From contig JAFUFO010000030.1 in assembly GCA_017469885.1 (NCBI GenBank), positions 53,218 to 117,217 on the forward strand: a stretch of 64,000 nt of DNA, read 5' to 3'. Below are positions 25,326-32,860 of the stretch, one piece after another. Both the position numbers and the translations under genes were made by a program. The notes below the pieces were generated by a model. The model did no database searches. It was given only the letters and a program-made list of their open reading frames with translations, and was not told the origin of the DNA. The stretch comes from Solobacterium sp. Its GTDB lineage: Bacteria > Bacillota_I > Bacilli_A > Erysipelotrichales > Erysipelotrichaceae. The number at the start of each line of letters is the position of its first letter. Position 1 is the first letter of the stretch.

Positions 25326-26028
25326 CTGCCTTGCCATACTGATTGCCGGAATTCTTGGCACCAAACTCGGGGAACGCATTCCGGAGCGGATGCGTGACAC
25401 GATTCTCAAGGCAAACGGAGCGGCTGTTATTGCGCTCGGTCTTGCCGGCTTTCTCAGCAAGGCATTGATCATCGAGAACGGAGTGATCACATCAACCGGA
25501 ACCATGAACATGATTTTTTCGATGTGTCTTGGCTCCGCAGTCGGTTCCTGGATCGATCTTGAGGCAAAGCTTGAACAGTTCGGAGAGTATCTGAAACAGA
25601 AAACCGGAAACAAAGGGGACATGAAGTTTACGGATGCATTTATGACCGCATCTCTTACCGTCTGTATCGGTGCCATGGCGATTGTCGGTGCGATTGAAGA
25701 CGGCATTAACGGAGATATGTCGATTTTGCTTTCCAAGGCGATTCTCGACTTTGTCATTATTCTTGTAATGGCTTCTTCCATGGGAAAAGGAGTATTGTTT
25801 TCCTTTATTCCGGTCGGAATCCTGCAGGGAGGTGTAACCATTCTTGCACATGCGCTTGCCGGTGTCTTTACCGTGCCGATTCTTAATGCACTTTCTCTGA
25901 CCGGGTCTTTGATCATTACACTTGTTGGTGTCAATCTTCTCTTTGGCAAAACGATCAGTACGGCAAATCTTCTGCCTGCACTGCTGTTTACGTCCGTATT
26001 CGCGGCATTCAGCGGGTTTGGCATATGA
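25309..26028 (+). CDS. DUF554 family membrane protein (YqgA-like)
   Basis: 239-residue polytopic membrane protein. The N-terminus (GTLINCLAILIAGILGTKLG) and ALGLAGFLSK, CLGSAVGSWIDLEAKLEQFG, and IEDGINGDMSILLSKAILDF segments fit DUF554, a family without a firm function. About six to seven hydrophobic segments are visible. The ATG at 25309 has a GAGGTG site and overlaps the end of the nicotinamidase gene by 17 nt. It overlaps the following HD gene by 4 nt. Confidence 0.88.
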   Translation: MGTLINCLAILIAGILGTKLGERIPERMRDTILKANGAAVIALGLAGFLSKALIIENGVITSTGTMNMIFSMCLGSAVGSWIDLEAKLEQFGEYLKQKTGNKGDMKFTDAFMTASLTVCIGAMAIVGAIEDGINGDMSILLSKAILDFVIILVMASSMGKGVLFSFIPVGILQGGVTILAHALAGVFTVPILNALSLTGSLIITLVGVNLLFGKTISTANLLPALLFTSVFAAFSGFGI

Positions 26029-26999
26029 TTGATCTCTTCAGCGAACTTACGGTTCCTTCCGTCATTTCTGAGGCCATGAACGCTCCGGCAATGAAACGGA
26101 TCGCAGGAGTGGATATGAATTGCGGAATGGCCTATACGTCGTTTCCGCTGTTTCGTGACGGGGAACCTTACAGCAGAGCACAGCACTGCCGCAATGTGAG
26201 TCTTCTGATCTATCATTTCACGCAGGATCTGACCCAGAGCCTTGCCGGCCTGTTTCATGATATTTCAACTCCGGTATTCTCTCATGTGGTTGATTTTCTG
26301 AACGGTGATTATCTGACACAGGAATCGACCGAGGAAAAGACCGCATTCATGATATGCAATGATCCTGTGATCCGGGATCTGCTTGCGGCAAATCAGATTC
26401 AAACAGAGGATGTGTCGGACTATCATAAGTATCCGATTGCGGACAATGATATGCCGAAGCTGTCCTGTGACCGCCTGGAATATACTCTTGGAAATGCGGT
26501 CAATTATCGTTTTATTTCGCCTCAGAAGGCACGTGTCTTTATAAATGATCTCTGTGTTTTCAAAAACGAATACAATGAACCGGAACTTGCATTTCAGACC
26601 GATGATCTGGTAGTGAAATTCGCATGGACCGCATTGCGCTGTGGAAGAATCTATTCCGGAAGAGAAGACCGTTACAGTATGGAACGGCTTGCCAGACTTC
26701 TGAAAGATGCCATAATAAATGGGATTCTCAGTGAATCGGATCTGTATTCGACGGAAGCTTCTGTCATACACAGGCTCGAAGAAAGCAGTCTTGCGCCGGA
26801 ATGGAAGGCATTTACAAATCTTTCTGAAGTGGTTGTGACCGAAAATTCAGAAGAAGGAATACAAGTCGACGCAAAACGGCGGTATATCGATCCGCTGTCC
26901 ATAAACGGTAAACGGGCTTCGAAGATAGATCCTGCACTTGCGGAAGCGATTGAAGCATTTATTCATGAAGATTATTTCGTCTTTCTGAAAGGAAACTGA
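26025..26999 (+). CDS. HD superfamily phosphohydrolase
   Basis: 324-residue HD-domain protein. The metal-binding signature is visible as AQHCRNVSLL, then LAGLFHDISTPVFSHVVDF near residues 75-93. This resembles the dNTPase/YdhJ-like branch (HD next to a conserved TPFxH-type segment). The substrate, possibly a nucleotide, is unknown. It overlaps the DUF554 gene by 4 nt and lies 3 nt before rdgB, a nucleotide-pool cleaning gene. Confidence 0.82.
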   Translation: MIDLFSELTVPSVISEAMNAPAMKRIAGVDMNCGMAYTSFPLFRDGEPYSRAQHCRNVSLLIYHFTQDLTQSLAGLFHDISTPVFSHVVDFLNGDYLTQESTEEKTAFMICNDPVIRDLLAANQIQTEDVSDYHKYPIADNDMPKLSCDRLEYTLGNAVNYRFISPQKARVFINDLCVFKNEYNEPELAFQTDDLVVKFAWTALRCGRIYSGREDRYSMERLARLLKDAIINGILSESDLYSTEASVIHRLEESSLAPEWKAFTNLSEVVVTENSEEGIQVDAKRRYIDPLSINGKRASKIDPALAEAIEAFIHEDYFVFLKGN

Positions 27000-27002
27000 T
27001 AT

Positions 27003-27593
27003 ATGGAAAAAACGATTGTTGTGGCCAGCACAAATGCCGGCAAAATACGGGAATTCCGGCAGATGCTGGAACCGGAAGGATATAAGGTGATTTCGCTTGC
27101 GGAACTTCCCGATCCTGTGGAACCGGAAGAAATCGGAACGACCTTTCAGGAAAATGCGGTTCTGAAGGCGAAAGCCGTGACAGACCGGTATGGGCTTACC
27201 GCGATTGCGGATGACAGCGGTCTCTGTGTTGCCGCACTGAATGAAGAACCGGGGATTCACAGTGCCCGCTGGATGGGACATGAAACTCCGTATTCCATTA
27301 AAAATCAGAAACTGATTGAACTGGTTCGTGATGCGGCCGACCGGACCTGTCATTATGCATGCGCAATTGCCTGGACTGCGCCCGGAAAAGAACCGGTTGT
27401 ATTTTTCGATACCTGGTATGGTGAAATCGCGAAGGAACCGCGCGGAGAAAACGGATTCGGTTATGATCCGATCTTTTATCTGCCGGAACGCGGAATAACC
27501 TCTGCGGAGCTTGACCCGGAAGAAAAGAATCGGATCTCACATCGCGCAAAAGCACTGCGCAAGCTGGAGGAGTGGCTTCATGAAAATCGCTGA
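27003..27593 (+). CDS. rdgB: Non-canonical purine NTP pyrophosphatase (RdgB/HAM1)
   Basis: 196-residue Ham1-family enzyme that hydrolyses dITP, ITP and XTP. The key motifs are VVASTNAGKIREFRQML, AIADDSGLCVAALN and ENGFGYDPIF, ending with SHRAKALRKL. The length is typical. It overlaps the next gene by 14 nt. Confidence 0.95.
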   Translation: MEKTIVVASTNAGKIREFRQMLEPEGYKVISLAELPDPVEPEEIGTTFQENAVLKAKAVTDRYGLTAIADDSGLCVAALNEEPGIHSARWMGHETPYSIKNQKLIELVRDAADRTCHYACAIAWTAPGKEPVVFFDTWYGEIAKEPRGENGFGYDPIFYLPERGITSAELDPEEKNRISHRAKALRKLEEWLHENR

Positions 27594-28257
27594 TATTCTT
27601 TCGGCCATTGCAGGATTTCTGCTTTCTGCCGCAATTATCGCAACCGTTATTGATGTGGTCAGTTTCGACCGCTCATTTTATGAAGCGGAATACCGCAAGA
27701 ACGATACGGTTTCCTATACCGGAATGTCCGCGGAAGACAATCTGCGGGCGACGGATACACTGCTGGATTATCTTCAGGATAAACGGCAGGATATCGTCTG
27801 CACGGCAGTAGTTTCCGGAACAGAACGTGAAGTGTTCAATGAGCGTGAAACACTTCATATGGTTGATGTAAAAGCGCTGTATCAGAATGCAATCCGGGTA
27901 CGGAACGGCTGTGTCATCACAGCAGTCATTCTGCTTGTTCTTTCGGTGCTGATCGGAAAGAAGAGTTTCTTTTCCGTGCTGCGCAGCGGATGGAAAAACG
28001 GAATCCTGCTTACGGGGGCTGTAATACTGTTTATCGCTATCTGGGCGCTTGCGGACTTCAATCAGTTCTGGACGAACTTCCATTTACTGTTTTTTGACAA
28101 TGATCTCTGGCTGCTGGATCCGAATACATCCATCATGATCAATCTGTTTCCCGGCTCATTCTTCTTTGATCTTGTTACGCGGATCATTGCCTGGGTCGTC
28201 GGGATTCATGTGGTGATTTCCGGTATTCTGTTTGGAACACGGAAGGTGCTTCCATGA
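27580..28257 (+). CDS. DUF1461 (TIGR01906-type) integral membrane protein
   Basis: 225-residue membrane protein with a first helix at residues 3-23, an outer loop with SFYEAEYRKNDTV, and three further helices from about residue 105. The pattern, including NERETLHMVDVKALYQNA and LADFNQFWTNFHLLFFDNDLWLLDP, matches the TIGR01906/DUF1461 family, whose function is unclear; some members act in lipoprotein N-terminal processing (Lit-like), which is a possibility here. The ATG at 27580 has a GGAGG site and lies within the end of rdgB. Overlaps trmL by 4 nt. Confidence 0.85.
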   Translation: MKIADILSAIAGFLLSAAIIATVIDVVSFDRSFYEAEYRKNDTVSYTGMSAEDNLRATDTLLDYLQDKRQDIVCTAVVSGTEREVFNERETLHMVDVKALYQNAIRVRNGCVITAVILLVLSVLIGKKSFFSVLRSGWKNGILLTGAVILFIAIWALADFNQFWTNFHLLFFDNDLWLLDPNTSIMINLFPGSFFFDLVTRIIAWVVGIHVVISGILFGTRKVLP

Positions 28258-28754
28258 TCCACGCGGTCCTCTATGAACCTGAAATTCCGCAGAATACGGG
28301 AAACATTATCCGGACCTGTGCGGCGTTTTCCGTGCAGCTTCATCTGATCGAACCGCTGTCGTTTTATCTGGATGAAGCACATCTGAAACGTGCGGGCATG
28401 GATTACCGCGATATTGCGGATATCCGGATTCATCCGGATTGGGACGCATTCCTGAAGGAATGCAAAGGGGAACTGTACTTTACGACCCGGTACGGGCACC
28501 TTACGCCTGACAGTTTTGTGTACCCGACGGACAGAGATATCTATTTTGTCTTCGGCAAGGAGTCGACCGGAATTCCCAAACCGATCCTGCAAGCACATCA
28601 GGATCACTGCATCCGGATTCCGATGGATGAAAAGGCAAGGTGCCTCAATGTTTCAAACACCGCGGCGATTATCCTGTATGAAGCATTGCGTCAGAGAAAC
28701 TTTGCCGGTTTATCATTCACTGATAAACTGAAAGACGGAGTATTATTGTATTGA
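28254..28754 (+). CDS. trmL: tRNA (cytidine/uridine-34-2'-O)-methyltransferase
   Basis: 166-residue SPOUT-class methyltransferase modifying the wobble base of tRNA-Leu. The family motifs are YEPEIPQNTGNIIRTCAAF at the N-terminus, IYFVFGKESTGIP in the middle, and IRIPMDEKARCLNVSNTAAI at the knot. The length is standard. It overlaps the upstream DUF1461 gene by 4 nt. Confidence 0.95.
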   Translation: MIHAVLYEPEIPQNTGNIIRTCAAFSVQLHLIEPLSFYLDEAHLKRAGMDYRDIADIRIHPDWDAFLKECKGELYFTTRYGHLTPDSFVYPTDRDIYFVFGKESTGIPKPILQAHQDHCIRIPMDEKARCLNVSNTAAIILYEALRQRNFAGLSFTDKLKDGVLLY

Positions 28755-28766
28755 GGTAGCTGTTAA

Positions 28767-28967
28767 ATGATTGAGAACCTTGGGGATGTTATTTCCATAG
28801 TCACATTGATACTGATTCTGATCTATACGATCATCATTTTTTACAATGCGCTTGTTCAGCACCGCGAACAGTATTTTCAGAAGCGGGAAGAAACGTATTA
28901 CAGACTGTTTGAAGAATCTGACGACAATGAATACGATGAGCGGGATGAGCCGTATTACGAGGATTGA
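28767..28967 (+). CDS. Small single-span membrane protein with acidic tail
   Basis: 66-residue protein: one hydrophobic helix (residues 9-27), then a charged stretch and a strongly acidic, tyrosine-containing tail (EESDDNEYDERDEPYYED). It is not recognised. Weak GAGG-type site upstream. It is packed between trmL and a RidA-like gene, with its stop 2 nt before that start, so it is probably translated as part of the operon. Confidence 0.6.
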   Translation: MIENLGDVISIVTLILILIYTIIIFYNALVQHREQYFQKREETYYRLFEESDDNEYDERDEPYYED

Positions 28968-28969
28968 GT

Positions 28970-29383
28970 ATGACACTGAAAGGGACTGCTGTTGAAACCG
29001 AATATGGTTCCGGTCTTCGCGCAGGGGACTTTTTCTTTCTGTCCGCCGTTGATGCGGCTGAGGAAGACGGAAGCTCTGTATGCAGGGATAACCGGGAACG
29101 GATACTGTTCTGTCTGAAAAAACTGCAGGATGTACTTGTTCAGGCAGACGGATCGTTGGATTGTCTGGTTCAGCTGCGCTTTTATGCCGCCTCGGAAATC
29201 CGGCTGACGCGCCAGGAAGTGCTGGATGTGCTTTCAGAAGTGATTCTGGATCCGCTACCTTCCGTCAGTGTGATCCCCTCGGGAGATGTTCCGGGCGGAT
29301 TGATGGCGGACGGTACTGCCGTGATTCTCAGTGAGTCCACCGGCTGTGAAGGATGTAAAAAGAAGTGTGATGGAAGATGCTGA
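28970..29383 (+). CDS. RidA/YjgF-like protein with Cys-rich C-terminal tail
   Basis: 137-residue protein resembling the Rid (YjgF/YER057c/UK114) family: LKKLQDVLVQADGSLDCLVQLRFY and LPSVSVIPSGDVPGGLMADGTAVI are in the expected order. The start is the ATG at 28970 with a CGAGG site. The arginine used by RidA for enamine deamination is not obvious, so it may be a divergent Rid subgroup. The last 12 residues (CEGCKKKCDGRC) hold four Cys, unusual for this family and suggestive of metal or cluster binding. Overlaps the ComK-like gene by 7 nt. Confidence 0.65.
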   Translation: MTLKGTAVETEYGSGLRAGDFFFLSAVDAAEEDGSSVCRDNRERILFCLKKLQDVLVQADGSLDCLVQLRFYAASEIRLTRQEVLDVLSEVILDPLPSVSVIPSGDVPGGLMADGTAVILSESTGCEGCKKKCDGRC

Positions 29384-29823
29384 AGGATATAGCCGTAATC
29401 CATACCGATAACGAGAACGGTACCTGTGATCTTCTCTATCTTGACGGATCCAGAGAACTGCTCGCAGAACCAGCAGAATCCCTGTTTAACCGCTGGTGTC
29501 TGTCATACGGCAGCACACTGGAAGGGCGGACGGATGCCGTACGCAGACTGACCGGAATACGCACAAAAGCACCGCTTCTGATTCGTGAACGCGATGTTCT
29601 GCTCTTTTTCCCGCTGCGTTCGCTGTATACCGAAGGGGACAATTACTGGATCAATGACAATCAGTTAGCGGCAGTGCTTCCGGAACGAAGAACATCTGCG
29701 CATCTGATATTTATGAATGGATTTCAGCTGGAAATTCCGTATGACATACGGATCATCCGCCGCCAGCAGGACATCTGCAGAAAACTGCGCGATGTGCTGG
29801 CGAACGCAAATAAGGAGCTTTGA
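29377..29823 (+). CDS. ComK-like competence transcription factor
   Basis: 148-residue protein with the ComK signature. GSTLEGRTDAVRRLTGIRTKAPLLI resembles the ComK GSSYEGR-LIGxxxKxPI block, then LLFFPLRSL matches the FFPTxS motif, followed by a W and a C-terminal LIFMNGFQLEIP strand and an arginine-rich helix. ComK activates late competence genes in Bacillus and relatives. comEA and comEC are present at 46849 and 47294. The protein is shorter than B. subtilis ComK (192), missing part of the N-terminus. Located in a run of overlapping genes. Recognition is by pattern memory, not by a search. Confidence 0.72.
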   Translation: MLKDIAVIHTDNENGTCDLLYLDGSRELLAEPAESLFNRWCLSYGSTLEGRTDAVRRLTGIRTKAPLLIRERDVLLFFPLRSLYTEGDNYWINDNQLAAVLPERRTSAHLIFMNGFQLEIPYDIRIIRRQQDICRKLRDVLANANKEL

Positions 29824-29827
29824 ATAT

Positions 29828-30709
29828 ATGACAACTTCACAGAGTCCGAAACTGAGATTTACAAAGCATGACATCGTCATTGTAGTGAATGTTCTGCTTT
29901 CCTCATTTCTTTACTCGTTCGGAATGAATTATTTTGCCAAGAGCGGAAATCTCTTTCCTGGCGGTTACGGCGGTCTTTCCCGTCTGCTTTCCGAAGTCTT
30001 TCTGAAGTTCTTTCATGTCAATATCAGCTTCAGTATCATCTACTTCACGATGAACATCATTACCGTTATCCTGCTCTGGCGCCATATCGGGCATAAGTTC
30101 ATGATCTATTCCTGTCTGTTTGTCACAAGCAGCTCGATCTTAACGGCAATTCTGCCGGTCCGTACGGTTACGGAAGATATTCTTCTGATTTCCGTATTCG
30201 GCGGTGTGATTTCGGGTCTTGCAACGGGGATTGTACTGCGCAACAATGCCAGCTCCGGCGGAACAGACTTTATTGCCATCTGGATGTCTTCCAAATATAA
30301 CAAACCGACCTGGAACTATATCATGGCAGGAAATGCCGTCATTCTTGTTCTTGCCGGTATTCTGTTCGGCTGGGATAAGGCGCTGTATTCCATTATTTAT
30401 CAGTATGTAAGTACGCAGATCGTCAATCTTCTGCATCAGCGGTATAAGTTTTCAAGGCTTGATATCGTCACCACCCAGCCGGATGAGGTATGCAGTGCCA
30501 TTTTTAAGGTATGCCGTCATGGAATCACCAAGGTTCCGTGCGAAGGGGCGTTTTCCCATTCTGCACGATGGCTGCTTCTGACAACGGTTAATACCTACGA
30601 ACTTCAGGATGTGATTCGTTCCATCAAACAGACGGATCCAACAGCCTTTATTACCGTCAGCCAGATCGGCCGTATTATCGGTAATTATCATCAGACACCG
30701 CTGGAATAA
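29828..30709 (+). CDS. YitT family membrane protein (DUF161/DUF2179)
   Basis: 293-residue protein with about five membrane helices (residues ~12-185) and a cytosolic DUF2179 domain. The YitT family hallmarks are FLYSFGMNYFAKSGNLFPGGYGG, IVLRNNASSGGTDFIA and the C-terminal RLDIVTTQPDEV plus TDPTAFITVSQIGRIIG. Function is not established; transport is often suggested. The ATG at 29828 has an AAGGAG site and is 4 nt after the ComK-like gene. A terminator follows. Confidence 0.9.
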   Translation: MTTSQSPKLRFTKHDIVIVVNVLLSSFLYSFGMNYFAKSGNLFPGGYGGLSRLLSEVFLKFFHVNISFSIIYFTMNIITVILLWRHIGHKFMIYSCLFVTSSSILTAILPVRTVTEDILLISVFGGVISGLATGIVLRNNASSGGTDFIAIWMSSKYNKPTWNYIMAGNAVILVLAGILFGWDKALYSIIYQYVSTQIVNLLHQRYKFSRLDIVTTQPDEVCSAIFKVCRHGITKVPCEGAFSHSARWLLLTTVNTYELQDVIRSIKQTDPTAFITVSQIGRIIGNYHQTPLE

Positions 30710-30739
30710 GGCGGCTTGGAAGTCTCGTTTTCAGACAGG

Positions 30740-30762
30740 AGGAGGACAGTGTTCTCCTTTTT
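30740..30762 (+). terminator. Terminator after the yitT-family gene
   Basis: AGGAGGAC and GTTCTCCT form an 8-bp stem (one G-U) around AGT, followed by a T-run. It ends the transcript that starts near 24789. Confidence 0.82.
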
Positions 30763-30793
30763 GTTTACCGGTTTATATTCTTATTTTCCAATC

Positions 30794-30822
30794 TTGAATG
30801 CCGGTTGAAATAATCTTAGAAT
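30794..30822 (+). promoter_or_regulatory. Promoter of the mgtE leader
   Basis: TTGAAT (30794-30799) and TAGAAT (30817-30822) with a 17-nt spacer. The predicted start near 30829 leaves a ~100-nt leader before mgtE that holds a small ORF and an inverted repeat. Confidence 0.78.
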
Positions 30823-30850
30823 AAATAAAGGTATGTGTTCCGAAGGGAGG

Positions 30851-30913
30851 TGATTTTCATGAAAGACAGTTTATCGGATCAGGTTCCGTTGTGCATTAAC
30901 ACCATGAAAATCA
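30851..30913 (+). promoter_or_regulatory. 11-bp perfect inverted repeat in the mgtE leader
   Basis: TGATTTTCATG (30851-30861) and CATGAAAATCA (30903-30913) are exact reverse complements, 41 nt apart. The left arm covers the upstream ORF start codon and the end of its ribosome site; the right arm ends 5 nt before the mgtE ribosome site (CGGAGG, 30919-30924). Pairing would hide initiation of the upstream ORF and change access to mgtE. A translating ribosome would disrupt it. Confidence 0.7.
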
Positions 30914-30951
30914 TTTACCGGAGGAATAACGATGGAAGAGTTCAACATTGA
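30859..30951 (+). CDS. 30-codon upstream ORF (putative mgtE leader peptide)
   Basis: Small ORF beginning MKDSLSDQVPLCINTMK and ending RRNNDGRVQH. Its ribosome site (AGGGAGGTGA, ending 5 nt before the ATG) is one of the strongest in the window, stronger than most genes. It ends 20 nt inside mgtE in a different frame, so translation would pass through the mgtE start region. A leader peptide controlling mgtE translation or mRNA folding is the likely role; an independent small protein is less likely. Confidence 0.6.
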   Translation: MKDSLSDQVPLCINTMKIIYRRNNDGRVQH

Positions 30952-32290
30952 AAAGGAACTTGATTCCTTCCGCAATCTGCTGAAAAACAAGCAGTACGCG
31001 GGACTGCGCGGCAAGGCGCAGGATATGAATAATGCCGACCTGGCGGCTGTCATGGAACAGATGGAAGATGAGGACATGCTCAAGATGTTCCGTCTGTTTC
31101 CCAAAGAACTGGCAGCGGATGTTTTTGCCATGCTTGATGTCGACAGCCAGCAGTATATCATCACTTCACTTTCCGATAAGGAAGCAGGCGCTGTCATCGA
31201 TAACCTGTACGCAGACGATGCGGCGGACCTCCTCGAAGAAATGCCTGCCAATGTCGTAAAGAAGCTGCTTGCCAACGCCAAACCGGAAACACGGAATGAT
31301 ATCAATCATCTTCTGCAGTATCCGGATGACTCAGCCGGATCGGTAATGACCGTCGAGTTTGTGGACCTCACGGAAACCATGACCGTCCATGAAGCAATCG
31401 AGCGTATCCGTAAGATCGGGATGGATTCGGAAACGGTCAATACCTGTTATGTTCTGAACAAGAAACGGCTTCTGCTCGGAACCGTTGCACTGCGCTACCT
31501 CATTATCAATGACGGTGACAAGGTGATCGGTGACATCATGCATGAGGAGGTAATCTCCTGCAATACAAGCACCGACCAGGAAGCGGTCGCCCGTATTTTC
31601 CAGAAGTACGACTTTGAGGCTCTTCCTGTCGTCGACAAGGAAAACCGCATGGTCGGAATCATCACCGTAGACGATGTTCTCGATATCATGGAACGTGAGA
31701 CTACCGAGGACTTCGAACGTATGGCTGCGATTATTCCGAGCGATAAACCATACCTTCGCACCGGCGTATTCGAGACATGGAAAAAACGCATTCCGTGGCT
31801 TCTTCTCCTCATGATCAGTGCAACCTTTACCGGACGTATCATCACCGGATTTGAAGATGCCCTCAGCAAATACATTATTCTTTCTTCCTTTATCCCGATG
31901 CTGATGGACACCGGCGGTAACAGCGGCTCTCAGGCCAGTGCGGAAGTTGTACGTTCGCTTTCGCTCGGCCAGGTGGAATTCAAGGATCTGTTTAAAGTTG
32001 TCTGGAAAGAAATGCGGGTCGGTGTGCTTTGCGGTGTAACCCTCAGCCTTGCATGCTTTGCAAAATGCATGCTTATGGATCATACAACCGTAGCTGTTGC
32101 GTTAACGGTCAGCCTTACAGTCATCTGCGCGGTGCTTTTCGCAAAAACAGCCGCATCTACACTCGTTCTTGTCGTATCAAAGCTGAAGCTTGATCCTGCG
32201 GTTGTCGCATCCCCGATGCTGACAACGATCATTGATGCGATTTCATTGCTTATCTATTTTTCGATTGCGACTGCGGTACTGCAGCTGTGA
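30932..32290 (+). CDS. mgtE: Magnesium transporter MgtE
   Basis: 452-residue Mg2+ channel/transporter. It has the cytosolic superhelical N domain (MEEFNIEKELDSF, EDMLKMFRLFPKELAADVFAML), two CBS domains (MTVHEAIERIRKIG, EALPVVDKENRMVGIITVDDVLD), and a C-terminal five-helix pore region from about residue 285 with the characteristic IPMLMDTGGNSGSQASAEVVRSL stretch. Cytosolic Mg2+ binding closes the channel in studied members. Instead of an M-box riboswitch the leader carries a small overlapping ORF and an inverted repeat, which suggests a different control. Confidence 0.96.
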   Translation: MEEFNIEKELDSFRNLLKNKQYAGLRGKAQDMNNADLAAVMEQMEDEDMLKMFRLFPKELAADVFAMLDVDSQQYIITSLSDKEAGAVIDNLYADDAADLLEEMPANVVKKLLANAKPETRNDINHLLQYPDDSAGSVMTVEFVDLTETMTVHEAIERIRKIGMDSETVNTCYVLNKKRLLLGTVALRYLIINDGDKVIGDIMHEEVISCNTSTDQEAVARIFQKYDFEALPVVDKENRMVGIITVDDVLDIMERETTEDFERMAAIIPSDKPYLRTGVFETWKKRIPWLLLLMISATFTGRIITGFEDALSKYIILSSFIPMLMDTGGNSGSQASAEVVRSLSLGQVEFKDLFKVVWKEMRVGVLCGVTLSLACFAKCMLMDHTTVAVALTVSLTVICAVLFAKTAASTLVLVVSKLKLDPAVVASPMLTTIIDAISLLIYFSIATAVLQL

Positions 32291-32309
32291 TCTCTGTTGA
32301 GGCGTAGTT

Positions 32310-32765
32310 ATGATTGTAGTGTATACATCTCCCGGATGTGCCAGTTGCCGGAAAGTAAAACAGTGGCTGAAAGACCGGAATCTTCCGTTTACAGAGAAAA
32401 ATATCTTTAAAACCCTGCTGGACGAGGAAGAAATCCGGTATCTTCTCATGCGTTCTGAAAACGGCACAGATGATCTGATTTCCAAACGGTCCAAGGTGAT
32501 TTCCGAAAACAATATTGATGTCGACAGTATGTCGCTCAATGAAGTGATCCGGTTTATCCGGGAAAATCCATCGGTTCTGAAACGTCCGATCATTCTGAAT
32601 GAAAAGAGTTTCCAGGTCGGATATGACAGTGAGGAGATTGGGGTATTTATCCCTCAGGAACTGCGCCGGATTGCGTATTCTTCCTGTTCGGCAACCTGTC
32701 CGAATTATCTTGGATGCGGAACTGCCGGAGAAAAAACGGACGACTGCATCCAGAAAACAAACTGA
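32310..32765 (+). CDS. spx: Spx-type ArsC-family regulator with Cys-rich tail
   Basis: Thiol-stress regulator that binds the RNA polymerase alpha C-terminal domain. The redox switch C-x-x-C is near residues 10-13 (SPGCASCRKVKQWL). GTDDLISKRSKV, LKRPIILNEKSFQVGYDSEEIGVFIPQELR follow the Spx pattern closely. At 151 residues it is ~20 longer than B. subtilis Spx (131): after the conserved end it has a tail with five further Cys (SSCSATCPNYLGCG and DDC). It begins 20 nt after mgtE with a GAGG site. Function as a general Spx is likely; the tail may bind metal or add redox control. Confidence 0.88.
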   Translation: MIVVYTSPGCASCRKVKQWLKDRNLPFTEKNIFKTLLDEEEIRYLLMRSENGTDDLISKRSKVISENNIDVDSMSLNEVIRFIRENPSVLKRPIILNEKSFQVGYDSEEIGVFIPQELRRIAYSSCSATCPNYLGCGTAGEKTDDCIQKTN

Positions 32766-32793
32766 TTGTTTACAGATCAATACATATACATCG

Positions 32794-32823
32794 AACCGCA
32801 GTGCATGCACTGCGGTTTTGTTT
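32794..32823 (+). terminator. Terminator after spx
   Basis: AACCGCAGTG and CACTGCGGTT form a 10-bp stem around CATG, followed by TTTTGTTT. Confidence 0.9.
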
Positions 32824-32847
32824 ACTGTATTGAATACGGTTCTGTAC

Positions 32848-32853
32848 TATAAT
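32848..32853 (+). promoter_or_regulatory. -10 box directly before mnmA (leaderless type)
   Basis: A perfect TATAAT ends 7 nt before the mnmA ATG; no Shine-Dalgarno sequence is present. The -35 region is weak (TTTACT at 32821, spacer too long). Confidence 0.6.
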
Positions 32854-32860
32854 TGACGCA

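Noticed and set aside
30823..30931. M-box (ykoK) magnesium riboswitch before mgtE
   Set aside because: The leader is only ~100 nt and is occupied by a small ORF and an inverted repeat; no M-box core seen.
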